Origin: Hormiphora californensis
Taxonomy: Eukaryota; Ctenophora; Tentaculata; Cydippida; Pleurobrachiidae
DNA: 64,000 nucleotides
Direction of reading: 5' to 3'
Assembly: GCA_020137815.1 (NCBI GenBank)
Contig: CM035352.1
Coordinates: 5,004,998 to 5,068,997 of the forward strand
The notes under the pieces were generated by a model. That model made no database searches, was not told the origin of the DNA, and saw only the letters and a program-made list of their open reading frames with translations. The position numbers were made by a program, and so were the translations under genes. Shown here one piece after another: positions 12,701 through 22,608 of this stretch (positions within the stretch are counted from its first letter, which is position 1; each line of letters opens with the position of its first letter).

Positions 12701-15700
12701 CAGAGACGGCTAACGTTGTCAACCTCCTCTTCCTCCTGTCTCTTGTTGCCATTTTCACATTCTACGGTCTGGTGATCAGTGAATTTACTCCCTCTGAAAC
12801 ATGTGGTCCATTCCGGGGGTATGAGAGTTTCACAGGATTCTTTGAGACCATGACGGAGTCCCTTGGTCCAGTACAAGGTCTCACTAGGACCGTCCTACAA
12901 TCAGCGATAGCGACTGTTATCATCATTATTATCTTCAGTCTGGCGTTGTACTATTGTAAGTGTGTGGTGGGTTCCAAGAGTATAAGGGTGAAGCTGCTGA
13001 TGGAGCGGATTACAAGTCAGGAGAAGGATAGGAGTTTTCTGTTGAAGGAACTGAGCAGATTGAGGGAAATCGTGGAGAGCAGGAGCATGTGAGGAACTGG
13101 TGTTAGGAGGCAATGATATGAGGAACTGGAGGCCGGAGTCGTGGGCAGGGAGCTACTAAAGGGAAGACGAATAAGACTGGGCAGACAGGGACTTGTGAGA
13201 AGGATGGAGAGAAAGATGGGATTATTGAATCAAAAGTTGTTTTTATCGTTTTTGTTACGTGCATTCTGATTTCAGAAAAGTTTAATTTAAACTGCTGTTT
13301 CATTTCCCTTTCAAAAAGACCAAATTGATCGAGAAAGCTCGATTCGTTACCTGCTGTTGCTCAGTAAGTTGGTCTGACCAGATTGAAACAAAGACGGCGT
13401 TAAAGAGTACCTCAGGAAGCTGCTGGTAGTTAGCCAACAAACAGCACGCTCTGGGGGCAGTATTTTGGTTATTTACAACACGCTCTGGGGTATTGGTTAG
13501 TTACAACACGCTCAGGGGTATTGGGTAGTTACAAACAATTGGTTAAATGATAGTACATCTAGCCTAGTTGACTTCAGAGTCAAAACAAAAGTGAGAATTG
13601 CAAGCTGGGACTCTACCCAAATTTCAGAGAAAGTTTGATTTGACATACCTTAGAGCAGGGTTTGGAGTGTACTTTAGGAACTCTATCTTGAGCTGACGAA
13701 GCCACAAAACCAAATCTTTATGGAACATATTCTTCACCTATAGAGAGATCATGGATTATTATACTGTCCTCTCATTGTGAAAAAAGTGTCCGAAAGATAC
13801 ATTTTCGGCAGAAAAACAAGTATTTCCCAGCCAGTCCTCCTCCATGACCCACTACATAATTACCTGATCTAACTTCTAATTGTATAATTATCGAACTAAT
13901 TAACTACCTAATTATCGCGCTAATTACCTGCCAGGCGGTCACTAAGTTCTCCATGTTAACCTGCAGAGAACTGGGTGCGCTATCACGTACGGCCATCTCG
14001 GCAGGTCTGAAATATATAGGAGTGTGGATTGGTACAGAATCTAGTACTTCATTGAGATCTAGGAACCCCGAGGTACTATAATAGTTCAGTAAATAACTGC
14101 ACTTTTAGTATAATTAATTGACTAATTAATTACCTCTGTACAACAAGTGGCGGGTAGACAGGTGGGACAATGTCACTTCCACTCAGTTGTGTTAGGAAAC
14201 TATTCAATTCGGGGGAGATCAGCCTTTTGCGTGTTACCACTGACATTACCAACTGTTTATACGCGTGGAACCTGGGTAAGAGTAATGGACCGTGTGTAAT
14301 GATACGGATTGGAGTGCAAGATAATATCTTGCAAAGGTTAAACTTTGGGTCCCAAATTGGGAGTTCGAAATTCCCCAGCTCCTAGCGGATCCAGCTCGTG
14401 TAAGATAAAATGTTTGTACCTATCTCCAAGTTGTCGAGCAATAGCAACAATAGTCTCCAGAATGAGTTCATCTGTGTCTGAGTCGGTGGTGGGGGAATTC
14501 ATTTCAAACACCAGGGCATGGATCATCAGGGAGGCGTGGTCGGAATAGTTTGCACACTGAAAACATAGTGTGATTAGTTTACCTCTGGTATAATTGACTC
14601 ATATACCAGTTGTCGAAACCTTGCCTTACCTACTCTCCGGCTACATTATTAGCAAGAGAAGTAACAGTATTTTCTTACCCCCGCTACGTTAGTCAGAGTC
14701 CGAACAGCATTCTTCTTGATGGAGGGAGGGGAGGAAGGCTCTGTGATGATGGCTACCATTTGGGGGAGCAACAAGTGAAGGAAGTTATCCAAACTAGCCC
14801 CAAAGTTACCGAGTTGGCCCAAAATGAGATTTGTCGCCTCTCGCTCCGGTGATCTGTCATCGTGGAGGACCTGGGGGAAAATATAATACTGCTATTATTT
14901 CTTCGTACGAGTTCTCCCGGCGGATAAATTTTTACACAACATTAGTGATAATGCTGTTATTTTGTTAGTTGTTTGACCAACAAACTAGTTGTATAACAAA
15001 TCTATTTCAGTGTTCTAGAGCTTATAAAACACTGTACCTTCATAATAAGAGGTATAAGGTGGGCGATGTAAGTTTTGAATTCACCCCCAAGAGCATTTAT
15101 CAGTTTATCAACCACCATCATAGTGGTAGTAGGGCTGGCAACCTTGCCCCATAGATCAATGATAATCTCAATGATATCCGAGGCATACGGCTTGATGTGT
15201 ATACCAACCACCTGAAGGGAAACACGTATTAGTTTGGAACTGGAGGAATAATGATTTGGATGGTGTATTTCACATCCCACGTGTTATGTTCTAACCCCCG
15301 GAAAGTGAATTCTAAACCTCCTTTACCAAGCTCAGGGATTTATGGTCGAACTAGGCAAACATCCCGCCAGAGAATAATGATCTCAGAAGTATGATTTTGT
15401 AGGAAAACCTCATTGGACCTCACTCGAGGGAGCTCTACCTACTTTAATGAGGTCAGCGAGCTGGTTGAAGTAACTATCCACTTCTCTGGGATCTGTTTTG
15501 GGGTCACACGCTCGGATGTTTGCCAGGAAGACTGGCATCACTTTGGGGAGGTAACCCACCGCCCCTGTACTACCCAGGGTCTGAAAATGGGAAGTGATGT
15601 CAGAGAAATAAAGGAAAACAACAGTTTAGCAACAGTTTAGCAGTACAGTCGGACCCCGATTTACCGGGATGCTCGGGGGAAAGGGTTTTGCCCGGTAAAT

Positions 15701-18700
15701 CGGGGTCTGACTGTACAATAAATACTATTACTTTCCTATCTCGGGGGAAGTTTAGCAGTACTAAAATTCAGTGACGTCAGAGAAATAATGTGTTGTAATG
15801 GGTCCCATTAAAATATACCAGCTGCGGAGTGCGGGAGCTGTATTCTTTCTATCAAATGATGATCTCAACTTGTGACATACAACTCTGTTATTATCTCAAT
15901 ACTCACCCTGAAAACAGTCTGGATAATCTGGACCACTTGTGTGTGGTACTCAGTAAGAGAGTTATCCTGAAGAATATCTACCAAGGCATGGATAACCACA
16001 CACGGGTAGTACTGCTGCTCGATGTTGTTGCATTTTGGATCGGACTGCTTCTGGATTACTATCAGCAACTCACTGGGAGAGAGGGAGGAGTGGGGAGAGA
16101 GATACAGAGACCCAGCCAAATGACAAGATTTGGTCTTGTTGAAGAATAATGGCCAAGTAATATTTCGTATGAGTGTAACTAAAATATTAGCAAGGAAAAC
16201 AGTACTTGTAACTGTGCCGTTGGCACCTTCTAGTGACAGTTCACAACAACATACCTTGTGAGGCTGGTGTTAAATGATACGTCCTCCTGGGGTACTGGCT
16301 GTGTGAGAGGAAACTTTTTCATTTCATTCAGATTAGAGGTATTCCTCTTGTATGGATTTAGTGCACCGAGCTGACCCAACAATCTCATACAATCCTCTCT
16401 GTGTGGCGGGATATTGTTACAGACGAAACGAAACCCCCCACCAAAACTGAAACCAAACCAAACTAAAGTCCGATACAAACCAATATTACCACTCACCGTA
16501 CAACGGGTGTTTGTTCACTGCTCACAATCCCTAGGAGAGTGTTGAGAAGCTTGGGGAACTTAATGTAGGGTTCCACCACATACCCAGTGTGATGAACTAA
16601 CTGACACATGGCACGTAGAGATGGCTGGGAAGGGGGTGAAATTATTAAAAAACAGACCAAACCAAAACAGAATTAGACAAATGAGTGGAGGTGTAAGGGG
16701 GATTATTAAAAAACAGAGTTAGACAGATGAGGTGTAAAAATACCTCTCGTTCCTTTGGATCAGATATCTTATCGATCAGGAAGGGGAACAGTTCATTCAG
16801 ATAAGACTTCATCGTCTCGCCATCGACCTAGGGGTAAACAGGATTAGGTTGTTATCAATCTTTCAAAATCCTATAAGCATAGCTTCCACTCGCTCGCAAT
16901 AAATTAAAGGTTCCATCAAGCCATCCGCTATCATAATCATTTCCTTAACTTGATTATTTATTCAATTGATACGTCGTGAAATAACACAATTGGTCATTTT
17001 CCGGCACAGTTTTGCGCGCACATGTTTCCCACGCTGCGCGTCGCGCCGACCCCTCTACAAAACACCACCTTTTCGGTAGACCCACTCTCGCGCGGTGGGA
17101 ACCAAAATCAAGGGAGCTGGGGGAGATTTTACACACGGCCGACTGGAACACACACACACACACACACAACCTTAATTCAGAGAAATGAAAATCAGAAAAC
17201 ATAACTTACCTCGGCTAGTTGACTGATACATGCTAGAATGTTACGGAACAGAGTCGAGGAGCATTCCTTGCCGCTCAACTGAAAATAATGGTTATCAGAT
17301 GCAAATAATATTTTGTTATCTTCTTCATAAATTACACAGGTGTCCTCCTCCCTATCCAGTCCAAAAAAACACACCGAGAAAAGGAGCCAGAGGTATGTAG
17401 TTCCAAAATGTCAAACTGACACGTACCTTAGGTAGTAGACTGGCCATTACGGGTTTAAGGTAAAGTCTAACAAGTGTCGGCTGAGCACTCATAATCAGAA
17501 TTTGTAGGAGCTTCGCTGCTTTCTCTTTGTTTCTTGCTGAGGGAAATTTAAATTTGTAGAATTTTAGTTTCTACAGTCGGACCCCGATTTAGGGACACCC
17601 TCGGGGGAAAGGCTCTTGTCCACTAAATCGGGGTGTCCACTAAATCAGGGTCAAATAATGTTAATTTCCTATATCGGGGAAAAAAATCCTGTTCCTTAAT
17701 CGGGGTGTCACTAAATCGGGAGCCCCTAAATCGGGGTCCGACTGTATTTGCAACAAATATATCATTCACAAAATTCAAACTATGAGGAGGTTTAATCACC
17801 TCTAATTATTAATCACAACTTACCAATACCACTATGCTCCAACTGATGTAAAATGTGAGACAGCTGCTCCCTTAAAAACGGGAGAATATACGCCGGATTT
17901 TCCTCACTCAGATGCCCCAGCAACTCCAGTACCACTTCCCTCACATCGTGACACGGATCATTCACCGCCAGGAATAGAAGTTGGATATTTTGGCTGAGAG
18001 CCAGCTGTTTATAGAACTCAGGACTAAACTCGCGGAGGGTTGTTAGTCGGATCTCTGGGAGGGGGTCCGCTATAACCACGGTTAGGAGTTTGGAGAGCAC
18101 CTCTGACATTAGGGTGTGCGAGGAGTAGTGGTGGCTGTTCTTTATACCCATCAGACTTGACGCTCTGGGGGAGATGGTTGTTACATAATGTGGTTACATA
18201 CAATGGTTACAAAATGGTTACATGTTGGTTACATGGAATGGTTACAAAATGGAGGGTAGCTGTTAAATTCCCGGGTAATTTTATTCATCCCATATAATAT
18301 CATATGATCAGATAGATAATACTCACTTTACACATTGAATGAGTTTCCGGGCACACTGTTTTAGCGGTTACACGTCTGATCTTTCCGTCCGGATTGTTCA
18401 GGTACTCAGGGTTATTTAGGTACTCTTTCGCCAAATGGGTGATAAACGCTGCGGAGATAAGAGGATTTTAGTAAGTTACAACTAAGAAGAATTGTTAATA
18501 CCTTGGTTGAACGTCGTTTCAGATCAACCAACTGATTTTACAATTTTAAATGTCAAACCTCTGTATATATCTCTAGACACTAAAAACATTAACAAGTGTG
18601 TGTAACCTACGTTTTAGTAGTTTATCCTCAAAAGGGAACTCTCCAATAGTCTTGATGGCCAGCAACTTACTACCATCGTCCAGGGGCGTCTGATAATCCG

Positions 18701-21700
18701 GAGATATGGGGTAGGGCTTGTCATCCTTGATGTAGGGTACCCCCATTATAATACGGGAGAATATATTGAGGAGGACCATCTTGAGGGGGAGTTAATTAAT
18801 TGTTAATTAAATGTGCCTTCAATTAAATACGTCTTCGCTACGCAAAAGTATGAAGAATTCAATTTTAAAACAAATAAAGGGTGATGACTCATTGTGTCCA
18901 CCTGTACCTTCTATTTTGTCCTTGATATCAGGGACATACTGGTGGAGAACTGCCAGGCAATCAGTCAAACTCTTAGTAAGGGTCATTAGCAGCATCCCGT
19001 CTATACAATCAACTATGTACTTAGAGAAGTGGTCTTTGCTCGCCTTGGCAAGGAGAGATATGAGCTGTAGGACGTGTCCCTCCACCTGTGGGTTAACCTT
19101 TCCTTTATACCTGAGAGAGGTGATGTTAACCTTTCCTTTATACCTGAGAGATAATTTTGTACAATGAAAAGCAGCAAATAACTTCTTCAGACCCTCATAA
19201 TATGAACAAGCCACCCGGGCCTAAATTTAGGACTAATTAACTAATAAATTAATTAACACGAACTTAGTAAGATCACGAGGGTTGGGGATGTAAGGTCGGA
19301 CGACTGCAAAGATCCTGTCTATGTAACTCATGATGCCACTTTGCATACTGAAGGCGATCTGGCCTATAGCCAGGAACGCAGTCGGACTAGTACCCCCACG
19401 AACTGTCTTAGCCTGTAAAAGACAACCATTTGATTCAGAAAAGAAGTTTTAGCCTGTAAACAATTTGAGTATGTGTAATTTAATGATTGTTCCTGTTTTG
19501 TTTCGTTTATCTATTTGTGTAGATAATAGTATTCGGATTTGTTCCCCGTATGTAGGTATAATGGAAAACAGTCAAATGTATTACCTGATTTGTTAGATAA
19601 TTAAAGGTGTCGGTAAGGAAATCAGAGAACTCATGACCATCGAAAGATGCCAAACGAGGGAGAGTCTCGGTCAATAGAAACTGGACCTCCGCATTTTTAT
19701 TCAGCTTATACTTGAGCAACGATTCACCAATCTAGGAGAGAGGATGAATTTTGAAATATTGACAGAACTGTAAAATACAAACCAAAGCCCATTGTGGATA
19801 AATTAGAAGTACGGTTACTCGATAAGATGATGTTTGATGAACAATTACCAATTAATTACCAATTAATTAACAATTAATTAACAATTAATTAACAATTACC
19901 AATTTAAAGTTTGTGGTAGTTGAATCTGTATGGGAAACGTCAAGGAGCAACTTTTGACATTGCAACGAAAACTGGTGTCCCTCTTCTCCAAAGACATTAC
20001 TCGGCCTATCAAAGCTGATGGAGATTTTTCGATACAAAGAGCAGACAAACTTTTAACTTGGGTTTGGGATAGTCGAGTATTATAGAGGCGTAGAATAGTT
20101 CCAGGATTAATTCTAGATGATGCTTGCAGTAGCTGTACTTACGATGTTATCTCAGTGGGGTCGGCATCATTGATCAAACAGGCGTTTTCCATCTCAAGGG
20201 AAGATAATCCTATAATCTTGAGCAGGCTGAAGTCTTCTGGTCCACCTATAATGAGTTGCTATCAATTGGTTTATATCAATTGTGACCCATTCCCTTATAG
20301 GGTCTCCTGATTATGTCGTTGTACGACGAAACGTTTTCCTGAAATAACTTATCGAGTCTCTCTTCGTCCATATCATTCTATTAACTGATTATTTGGTTTA
20401 TACACATGAAGCGATTGAACAATTTGGGAACAAGTCTTTTTGAGAGCAGATCTAACCGATAGAGTTTTCTTCATAAGTTAGAAGGTCTTCCTTTCTGGTA
20501 GCACATCTCAGCAGCTCGTTGATGATCATTATACCACCTCGAATCTCATCAACAGTTTGCTGCAAGTAATAGATGTAGTATAGGGAGTGCAGCTTGGTTA
20601 TAGTCAGTAGATCTTAGCTATAGTACTAGTCATTCTTTCGACTGTATCTACGTGCACCAGTTCTTTGAATTGTGAGACAAAGCTTCTATGTTCCTACCTT
20701 CTCTCTCGGTCTGTCCTCATCCCGTACCGGGGAAGACATCCCAGAAGCTGCCATACTCTTTCTCTCGTCATCTTTCTTCAGCATAAACAAGGCACCGTCT
20801 AGCAGCTCTCGGTAATAACTGAACATTTCAGATTAATAATTAATGGAGATTTTAATTTAACTGAACATTTCAAATTAATAATCAATGGAGATTTAGTTTG
20901 ACTGAACATTTCAGATTAATAATTAATGGAGATTTAGTTTGACTAAAAAGTAGGTTTAATATTTGCAAGGCACTCACCATTTCTTGTCGTTATCCTCTGC
21001 ACTGTGCTGCAGTGCTGACTCACGTTGAGCCACTACTGTTAGAGAAGCCCTCAGACAGGCTATAGCCGTGAACCGGATCTCTGTCTTGGGATCCCGTAGG
21101 GCCTTTAGTATGAGTTTCCTGAAGTCTTTGAGGCGCTGATAGAAGTTTGTCGGCGCGTTTATAACCATCTCCCTGATTATCAGCAGCTGTGTATAGGAAA
21201 GGGGTACTTTGGGTCACATTGTACTAGGTGTAAAGAGAGAAGCAGGTCTGTAGATATAATAATCGAGAGAATATCAATAAAGTAATACACACATACCGCA
21301 GCCATTTTATCAGTCTTGAATTCCAACATCTCAAACGCCTTGCTCATAACAGGATTAACATATCGGTCATACAGGCTCCCCTCGGCCCTGACTAGCCGGC
21401 CCATTGCCCAGGTAGATAGTCGGACTGTTTCATTGTCGTTACAGGTGTGATTGATGTTCATCAAGGTTTTGTTGTAACGGTGCGGTTGGGAGGAACTCTT
21501 ACTGTCAGCCTCAACTAGGGCAACTAGAGAGAGAGAGATAATATGGGGGTAGTTGTGTATCTCATACTACAACTAGAGGGGGGTAGGTTACTAGTAAGGA
21601 GTTCTTACTGTCAGCCTCAACTAGGGCAACTAGAGGGGGTAGGTTGTTGTAATTGCAGATTTTAAAGTCCTTTATCCACTTGTTTTATCTTTAACAAGGA

Positions 21701-22166
21701 GATTAGAGAGCCTAAAAAGTTCCTAGAATCTTCCTCTTCTCTCCTACTACTACTACTTTATAGTCTGAACATGACTCTCAGGTACATACCGATGGCAAGG
21801 ATAATTCCCTTCTTATCATCCCCGTTGGTGGAAACTCCCACAATTCTATGGTTTAGCTCGTCTATAAAGCTGCTGTACTTTTCCTGTCCTTCCTCCTGTA
21901 GCTCGCCCGCTATGTATCTGAGGAAGATGTGTTTTATTATGTCAGCTATCATGTAACTGATATGATAGGTTTTATTGTGTCGATATAATGTTAATGTTTG
22001 TTAACAAAATCAATAAAACTAATCGACTGTCTTATCTTGAGTCACATTGTATATAATTGTCTATTTCTTACCTTTTCAGTTCGCAAGCGGCGATGCATCT
22101 CTGTCGATCATTCTTTGCCCTTTGGATATTGTCCAAGAATCTGTGAACCTGCTGTGCGGCAGCCAT
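211..22166 (-). CDS. MTOR: Serine/threonine kinase TOR (mTOR), HEAT and FAT exons; 3' part beyond the window
   Basis: This is the central growth-control kinase of TORC1/TORC2. About 35 exons align in order with mTOR from the N-terminus to mid-FAT. The FRB, kinase and FATC regions lie off the left edge. Exons read with GT-AG ends include 22072-22166 (start MAAAQQVHRFLDN), 21790-21917, 21297-21523, 20978-21186, 20698-20818, 19585-19731, 19260-19412, 18908-19110, 18611-18779, 18327-18448, 17824-18164, 17427-17536, 17210-17278, 16744-16828, 16497-16624, 16255-16398, 15907-16072, 15443-15580, 15038-15211, 14679-14870, 14344-14556, 14134-14271, 13928-14006, 13649-13737, 13351-13450, 8236-8364, 7916-8118, 6958-7130, 6679-6804, 6410-6509, 1217-1402 and 211-890. 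Diagnostic matches are EHSGIG, GYVVEPY and GALNPYK in the HEAT repeats, and NLQEFMEH, MLSEMEEV, WWNRLQGCQ and WLKFSS in FAT. Exons between 20560 and 20150 are poorly conserved and uncertain. Two very large introns hold antisense genes. Confidence 0.95.
880..1150 (-). repeat. Minisatellite of copied MTOR splice acceptor (FAT exon 211-890)
   Basis: There are seven copies of a 30-45 bp unit. On the minus strand each reads C-run, CAG, then ATTAAG(A/T)GAAGTGTG. The last copy is the real exon start. Long G-runs separate the copies. A short GACA-type repeat follows at 1165-1190. Confidence 0.85.
1380..1945 (-). repeat. Minisatellite of copied MTOR splice acceptor (exon 1217-1402)
   Basis: There are about eight copies of a roughly 73-bp unit, two of them shortened. 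On the minus strand each contains CTGTATTCCCTTCAG followed by GAACACCCTGGACCAGGAG, which is the exact intron-exon boundary of the neighbouring exon. Confidence 0.85.
2268..2360. repeat. Dispersed TATGTTCTAACCCTCC repeat
   Basis: The core TATGTTCTAACCCTCC...TTTACATTTGTAA recurs, complete or in part, near 8405-8435, 15288-15335, 30862-30925, 34600-34675 and 41268-41345. At 34590-34670 it forms a hairpin. It looks like a short inverted-repeat element family. Confidence 0.5.
2795..3003. repeat. Inverted repeat upstream of the first GPCR
   Basis: Arms at about 2797-2875 and 2925-3000 are near-perfect complements, with an internal partial duplicate of the right arm (2885-2918). An open frame across it is a by-product of the palindrome. 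Confidence 0.8.
3142..4140 (+). CDS. Rhodopsin-like (class A) G-protein-coupled receptor, single exon
   Basis: The 332-residue protein has seven hydrophobic segments, at roughly residues 14-38, 50-75, 95-122, 132-152, 190-216, 232-255 and 275-298. TM7 carries the class A NPxxY motif as NPTIYF. The usual DRY at the end of TM3 reads ARY (AARYFQLRFPLR), so the acidic residue is missing, although the following RFPL resembles class A loops. The ligand cannot be told from sequence. The gene has no introns and lies antisense inside a large MTOR intron. A paralogue follows 0.9 kb downstream. The start is set by an in-frame ATG one base after a TTTAG acceptor-like site, so the 5' UTR may be removed by cis- or trans-splicing. 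Confidence 0.85.
   Translation: MSLGHSTGGTTFPDFGVFLFVVVCGLISVVLNPPVLYRHLGAPFTVHRVTSFLIALLNLISSIIQVYAAFAFILPEDQDYNESEKTVAFGVRVYSATLTSTILIPNLLTAIMLAARYFQLRFPLRIQRKTRFFVVCACVSLAQIIIMICFHTVNVDNINWMDATAMAFNWDPFGENDGLSFNMMDNRTPMLTSLLMSLSIPSILQVAGIVFILLTIRHLKWSDSEAANQSGRDTRRITHRILLLNAGSLLHTISLILFVSMLVRSYSATADLKEPIGQEKYIYRWSGTVFYIILPIFLSAVNPTIYFITATGKPASRITRSERNGHTSTSRL
5036..6043 (+). CDS. Rhodopsin-like (class A) GPCR, tandem paralogue of the upstream gene
   Basis: This 335-residue, intronless seven-helix protein is on the same strand as its neighbour and in the same MTOR intron. TM3 ends in ARYFQLRFPLR and TM7 has NPLIYF. About the first 205 bases of the reading frame are nearly identical to the neighbour, including silent positions. 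The rest is clearly diverged. This suggests duplication followed by gene conversion of the 5' end. Extracellular loop 1 is longer than in the neighbour and has an NGT glycosylation sequon and cysteines. Unlike the other genes here, no AG acceptor lies directly before the ATG. A likely poly(A) signal (AATAAA) is near 6192. Confidence 0.85.
   Translation: MALYSTGGTTFPDFGVFLCVVVCGLISVVLNPPVLYRHLGAPFTVHRVTSFLIALLNLISSIIQVYAAFAFILPTCDEDYQDSKPGNGTAMRLIQLSCGKVVQVTTGIVVYSMVLTNIILLPNLLTAIMLIARYFQLRFPLRTPPKRLYLGIALAASLIQCTSTVWKFLANSQFVIWMQPLLLAANLNPFNFKPPSRLKTFVSLLLGLFLPFIFQVVGVVFVGLTIAHLRNSRGMAASQSGRNPNKITLRILLLNAGSIAHTVLLIMFVCYTLETATAAAATVTRPYRISSTGFFVILPILLSALNPLIYFGTAGTTPKKNNTVRSNAATDQSRS
6540..6635. 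repeat. Decayed pogo-like MITE end with poly-G tract
   Basis: A run of about 20 G is followed by TTTATCCGGTAAATCGGGGTCC, which is one terminus of the CAGTCGGACCCCGATTTA family. The other end is absent. Confidence 0.5.
9028..9300 (-). other. Coding-like open block of unknown identity inside an MTOR intron
   Basis: About 85 codons stay open on the minus strand and end in TAG at 9028-9030. A TGCATAG acceptor-like site lies near 9300. The translation has a strongly biased, protein-like composition: a lysine/arginine-rich start, then LSEERYCKKYLYLRDK, then SISMEQVDIAMKELSS. I recognise no family. It does not fit MTOR, where exons 13351-13450 and 8236-8364 already join without a gap relative to known TOR proteins. 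It could be the last exon of another nested gene, an alternative exon or chance. Confidence 0.3.
9655..9775. repeat. CT and AT microsatellites
   Basis: Long CTCTCT runs at 9661-9718 are followed by a TA run at 9759-9773. The surrounding intron from 8600 to 10800 is CT-rich. Apart from the coding-like block at 9028-9300 I see no gene in it. Confidence 0.85.
10815..10960. repeat. TCACCACCCTCTCTGTCT minisatellite just upstream of TMC
   Basis: There are about eight copies of a 20-22 bp unit, ending about 90 bp before the TMC start codon. It lies in the likely promoter or 5' UTR of TMC. Confidence 0.8.
11053..13092 (+). CDS. Transmembrane channel-like (TMC) protein, single exon
   Basis: The predicted protein has 679 residues. 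A basic N-terminus is followed by about nine hydrophobic segments, at roughly residues 127-152, 221-245, 311-336, 374-397, 416-434, 456-482, 511-538, 553-578 and 614-640. The TMC family signature is visible as PCWENHMASRLYQL (family form CWETxxGQxLYxL). So is the conserved PSETCGPFRG after a late helix. A short charged coiled coil (about 650-675) ends the protein. TMC proteins form mechanosensory or leak cation channels in animals. The subtype cannot be assigned. The gene is intronless and antisense within the MTOR intron between exons 13351-13450 and 8236-8364. A pyrimidine tract ending in GTCTAG precedes the ATG by 8 bases. Confidence 0.85.
   Translation: MPKRHHNYRPVPHDIEFEGAAGGDGRVRTLPSYQSTLARCRFTSFKERATQQSKEKDRRKREERRERAEWSCAKRVSYHMGSCFKGLCQCAGICGFRWPQWNPWGKEIRKIEAFHGSNASTYFLALAWLLKIDIACMVIGVAFLVTPGIYIGMSSNDTTIFNRDSPCTNNDVMDGDGALADTVNSIAQFLAGNGWMEGTPFFIGWYPADDLYPWLPYPNLYCGVVLTFFFLSLIVMTSNVAEFLNRSATESIDTQRSPYTRALLLGWDFAIVEREAAELQLKTVEKRLVELLAVEKQRNKAWGVCERGCTVLFRVLTNTLSVALVAGYFYILLQYGGLLEQKSDEHCVLLTGVGGPNSTQSLADTLYKHWQTYSAPIIIALGNTIFPALFNILGHLEGYRGDSARVRVTMLRSGFMKLASICATLYLIYSDVSAGSSDVISDPVFPCWENHMASRLYQLWLVNHVIFWGYMGLRRVLYMILGCIRHGKHREEFSITEEILELSYRQMLVWSIFPMCPLMTVVAVAETIVTFYIKRAVALRDISYSVVLRSETANVVNLLFLLSLVAIFTFYGLVISEFTPSETCGPFRGYESFTGFFETMTESLGPVQGLTRTVLQSAIATVIIIIIFSLALYYCKCVVGSKSIRVKLLMERITSQEKDRSFLLKELSRLREIVESRSM
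13440..13535 (-). repeat. Three copies of an MTOR splice acceptor
   Basis: On the minus strand the real boundary CCCCCAG/AGCGTGCTG at 13450 is preceded by two further copies, CCCCAG/AGCGTGTTG and CCCCTG/AGCGTGTTG, spaced about 30-40 bp apart. Confidence 0.7.
15644..15715. mobile_element. Short pogo-like MITE
   Basis: This 72-bp palindromic element is bounded by TA, with ends TACAGTCGGACCCCGATTTA and the reverse complement. It lies in an MTOR intron. It is the cleanest small copy of the family. Confidence 0.75.
17573..17746. mobile_element. Pogo-like MITE
   Basis: This 174-bp copy has TACAGTCGGACCCCGATTTA ends in inverted orientation and internal repeats of the CTAAATCGGGGT motif. It lies in an MTOR intron. 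Confidence 0.75.
19090..19155 (-). repeat. 33-bp in-frame duplication of an MTOR splice acceptor
   Basis: Two copies of GTTAACCTTTCCTTTATACC (plus-strand reading) start at 19092 and 19125. Each gives CTCTCAG/GTATAAAGG on the gene strand. The 33-bp offset would add 11 codons in frame if the distal acceptor were used. Confidence 0.7.
19850..19910. repeat. AATTAATTAAC/ACC short tandem repeat
   Basis: About six copies of an 11-bp AT-rich unit lie in an MTOR intron. Confidence 0.7.
21499..21634 (-). repeat. Duplicated MTOR exon 3 acceptor
   Basis: The boundary CTCTAG/TTGCCCTAGTTGAGG, with about 15 further exon bases, occurs twice, at about 21499-21527 (the real exon edge) and about 21605-21633. 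The period is about 106 bp. Confidence 0.7.
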
Positions 22167-22494
22167 GTCACGCGTTACCGGTCACATTCTGCTATTGGAT
22201 GTATTAGTTGTAACTTGTACACTTAGTTGTGGTTCAATATAAATTAATAAAATGATGTTAGAAGCCATGGTATAAATTGTGTGATAAATACTTCATTACA
22301 AAATTTACAAAAATCCATAAACAAACTTAATAAAAACTACTGTTCACGCAAATATCAAATATAATGTCCGTGGTCACACCTCCCCAGTCCCCAGTCCCCC
22401 GTGTTTGAATATTCATCAGTGGAGTAGCTGTCTATCTTTCAAATACCTCAACAATAACTCTCCCTTACCCTACCAAAGGGAAGTTCCCTCAGCC

Positions 22495-22608
22495 TCGCTA
22501 CTACCCGAGGGAGGTTTCCAGCCAGTCGAGGTAAGACTGTGGTATAATGGTTGGCGGTGGCCCTACCCGAGGGAGGTTTCCAGCCAGTCAAAGTGGGACT
22601 GTGGTATG
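22495..22608 (-). repeat. Duplication of the GCP5 coding end
   Basis: The last codons and stop of GCP5 (FDWLETSLG, stop) are copied once more downstream, in the presumed 3' UTR at about 22500-22545. The copy is non-functional as coding sequence. Confidence 0.65.
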
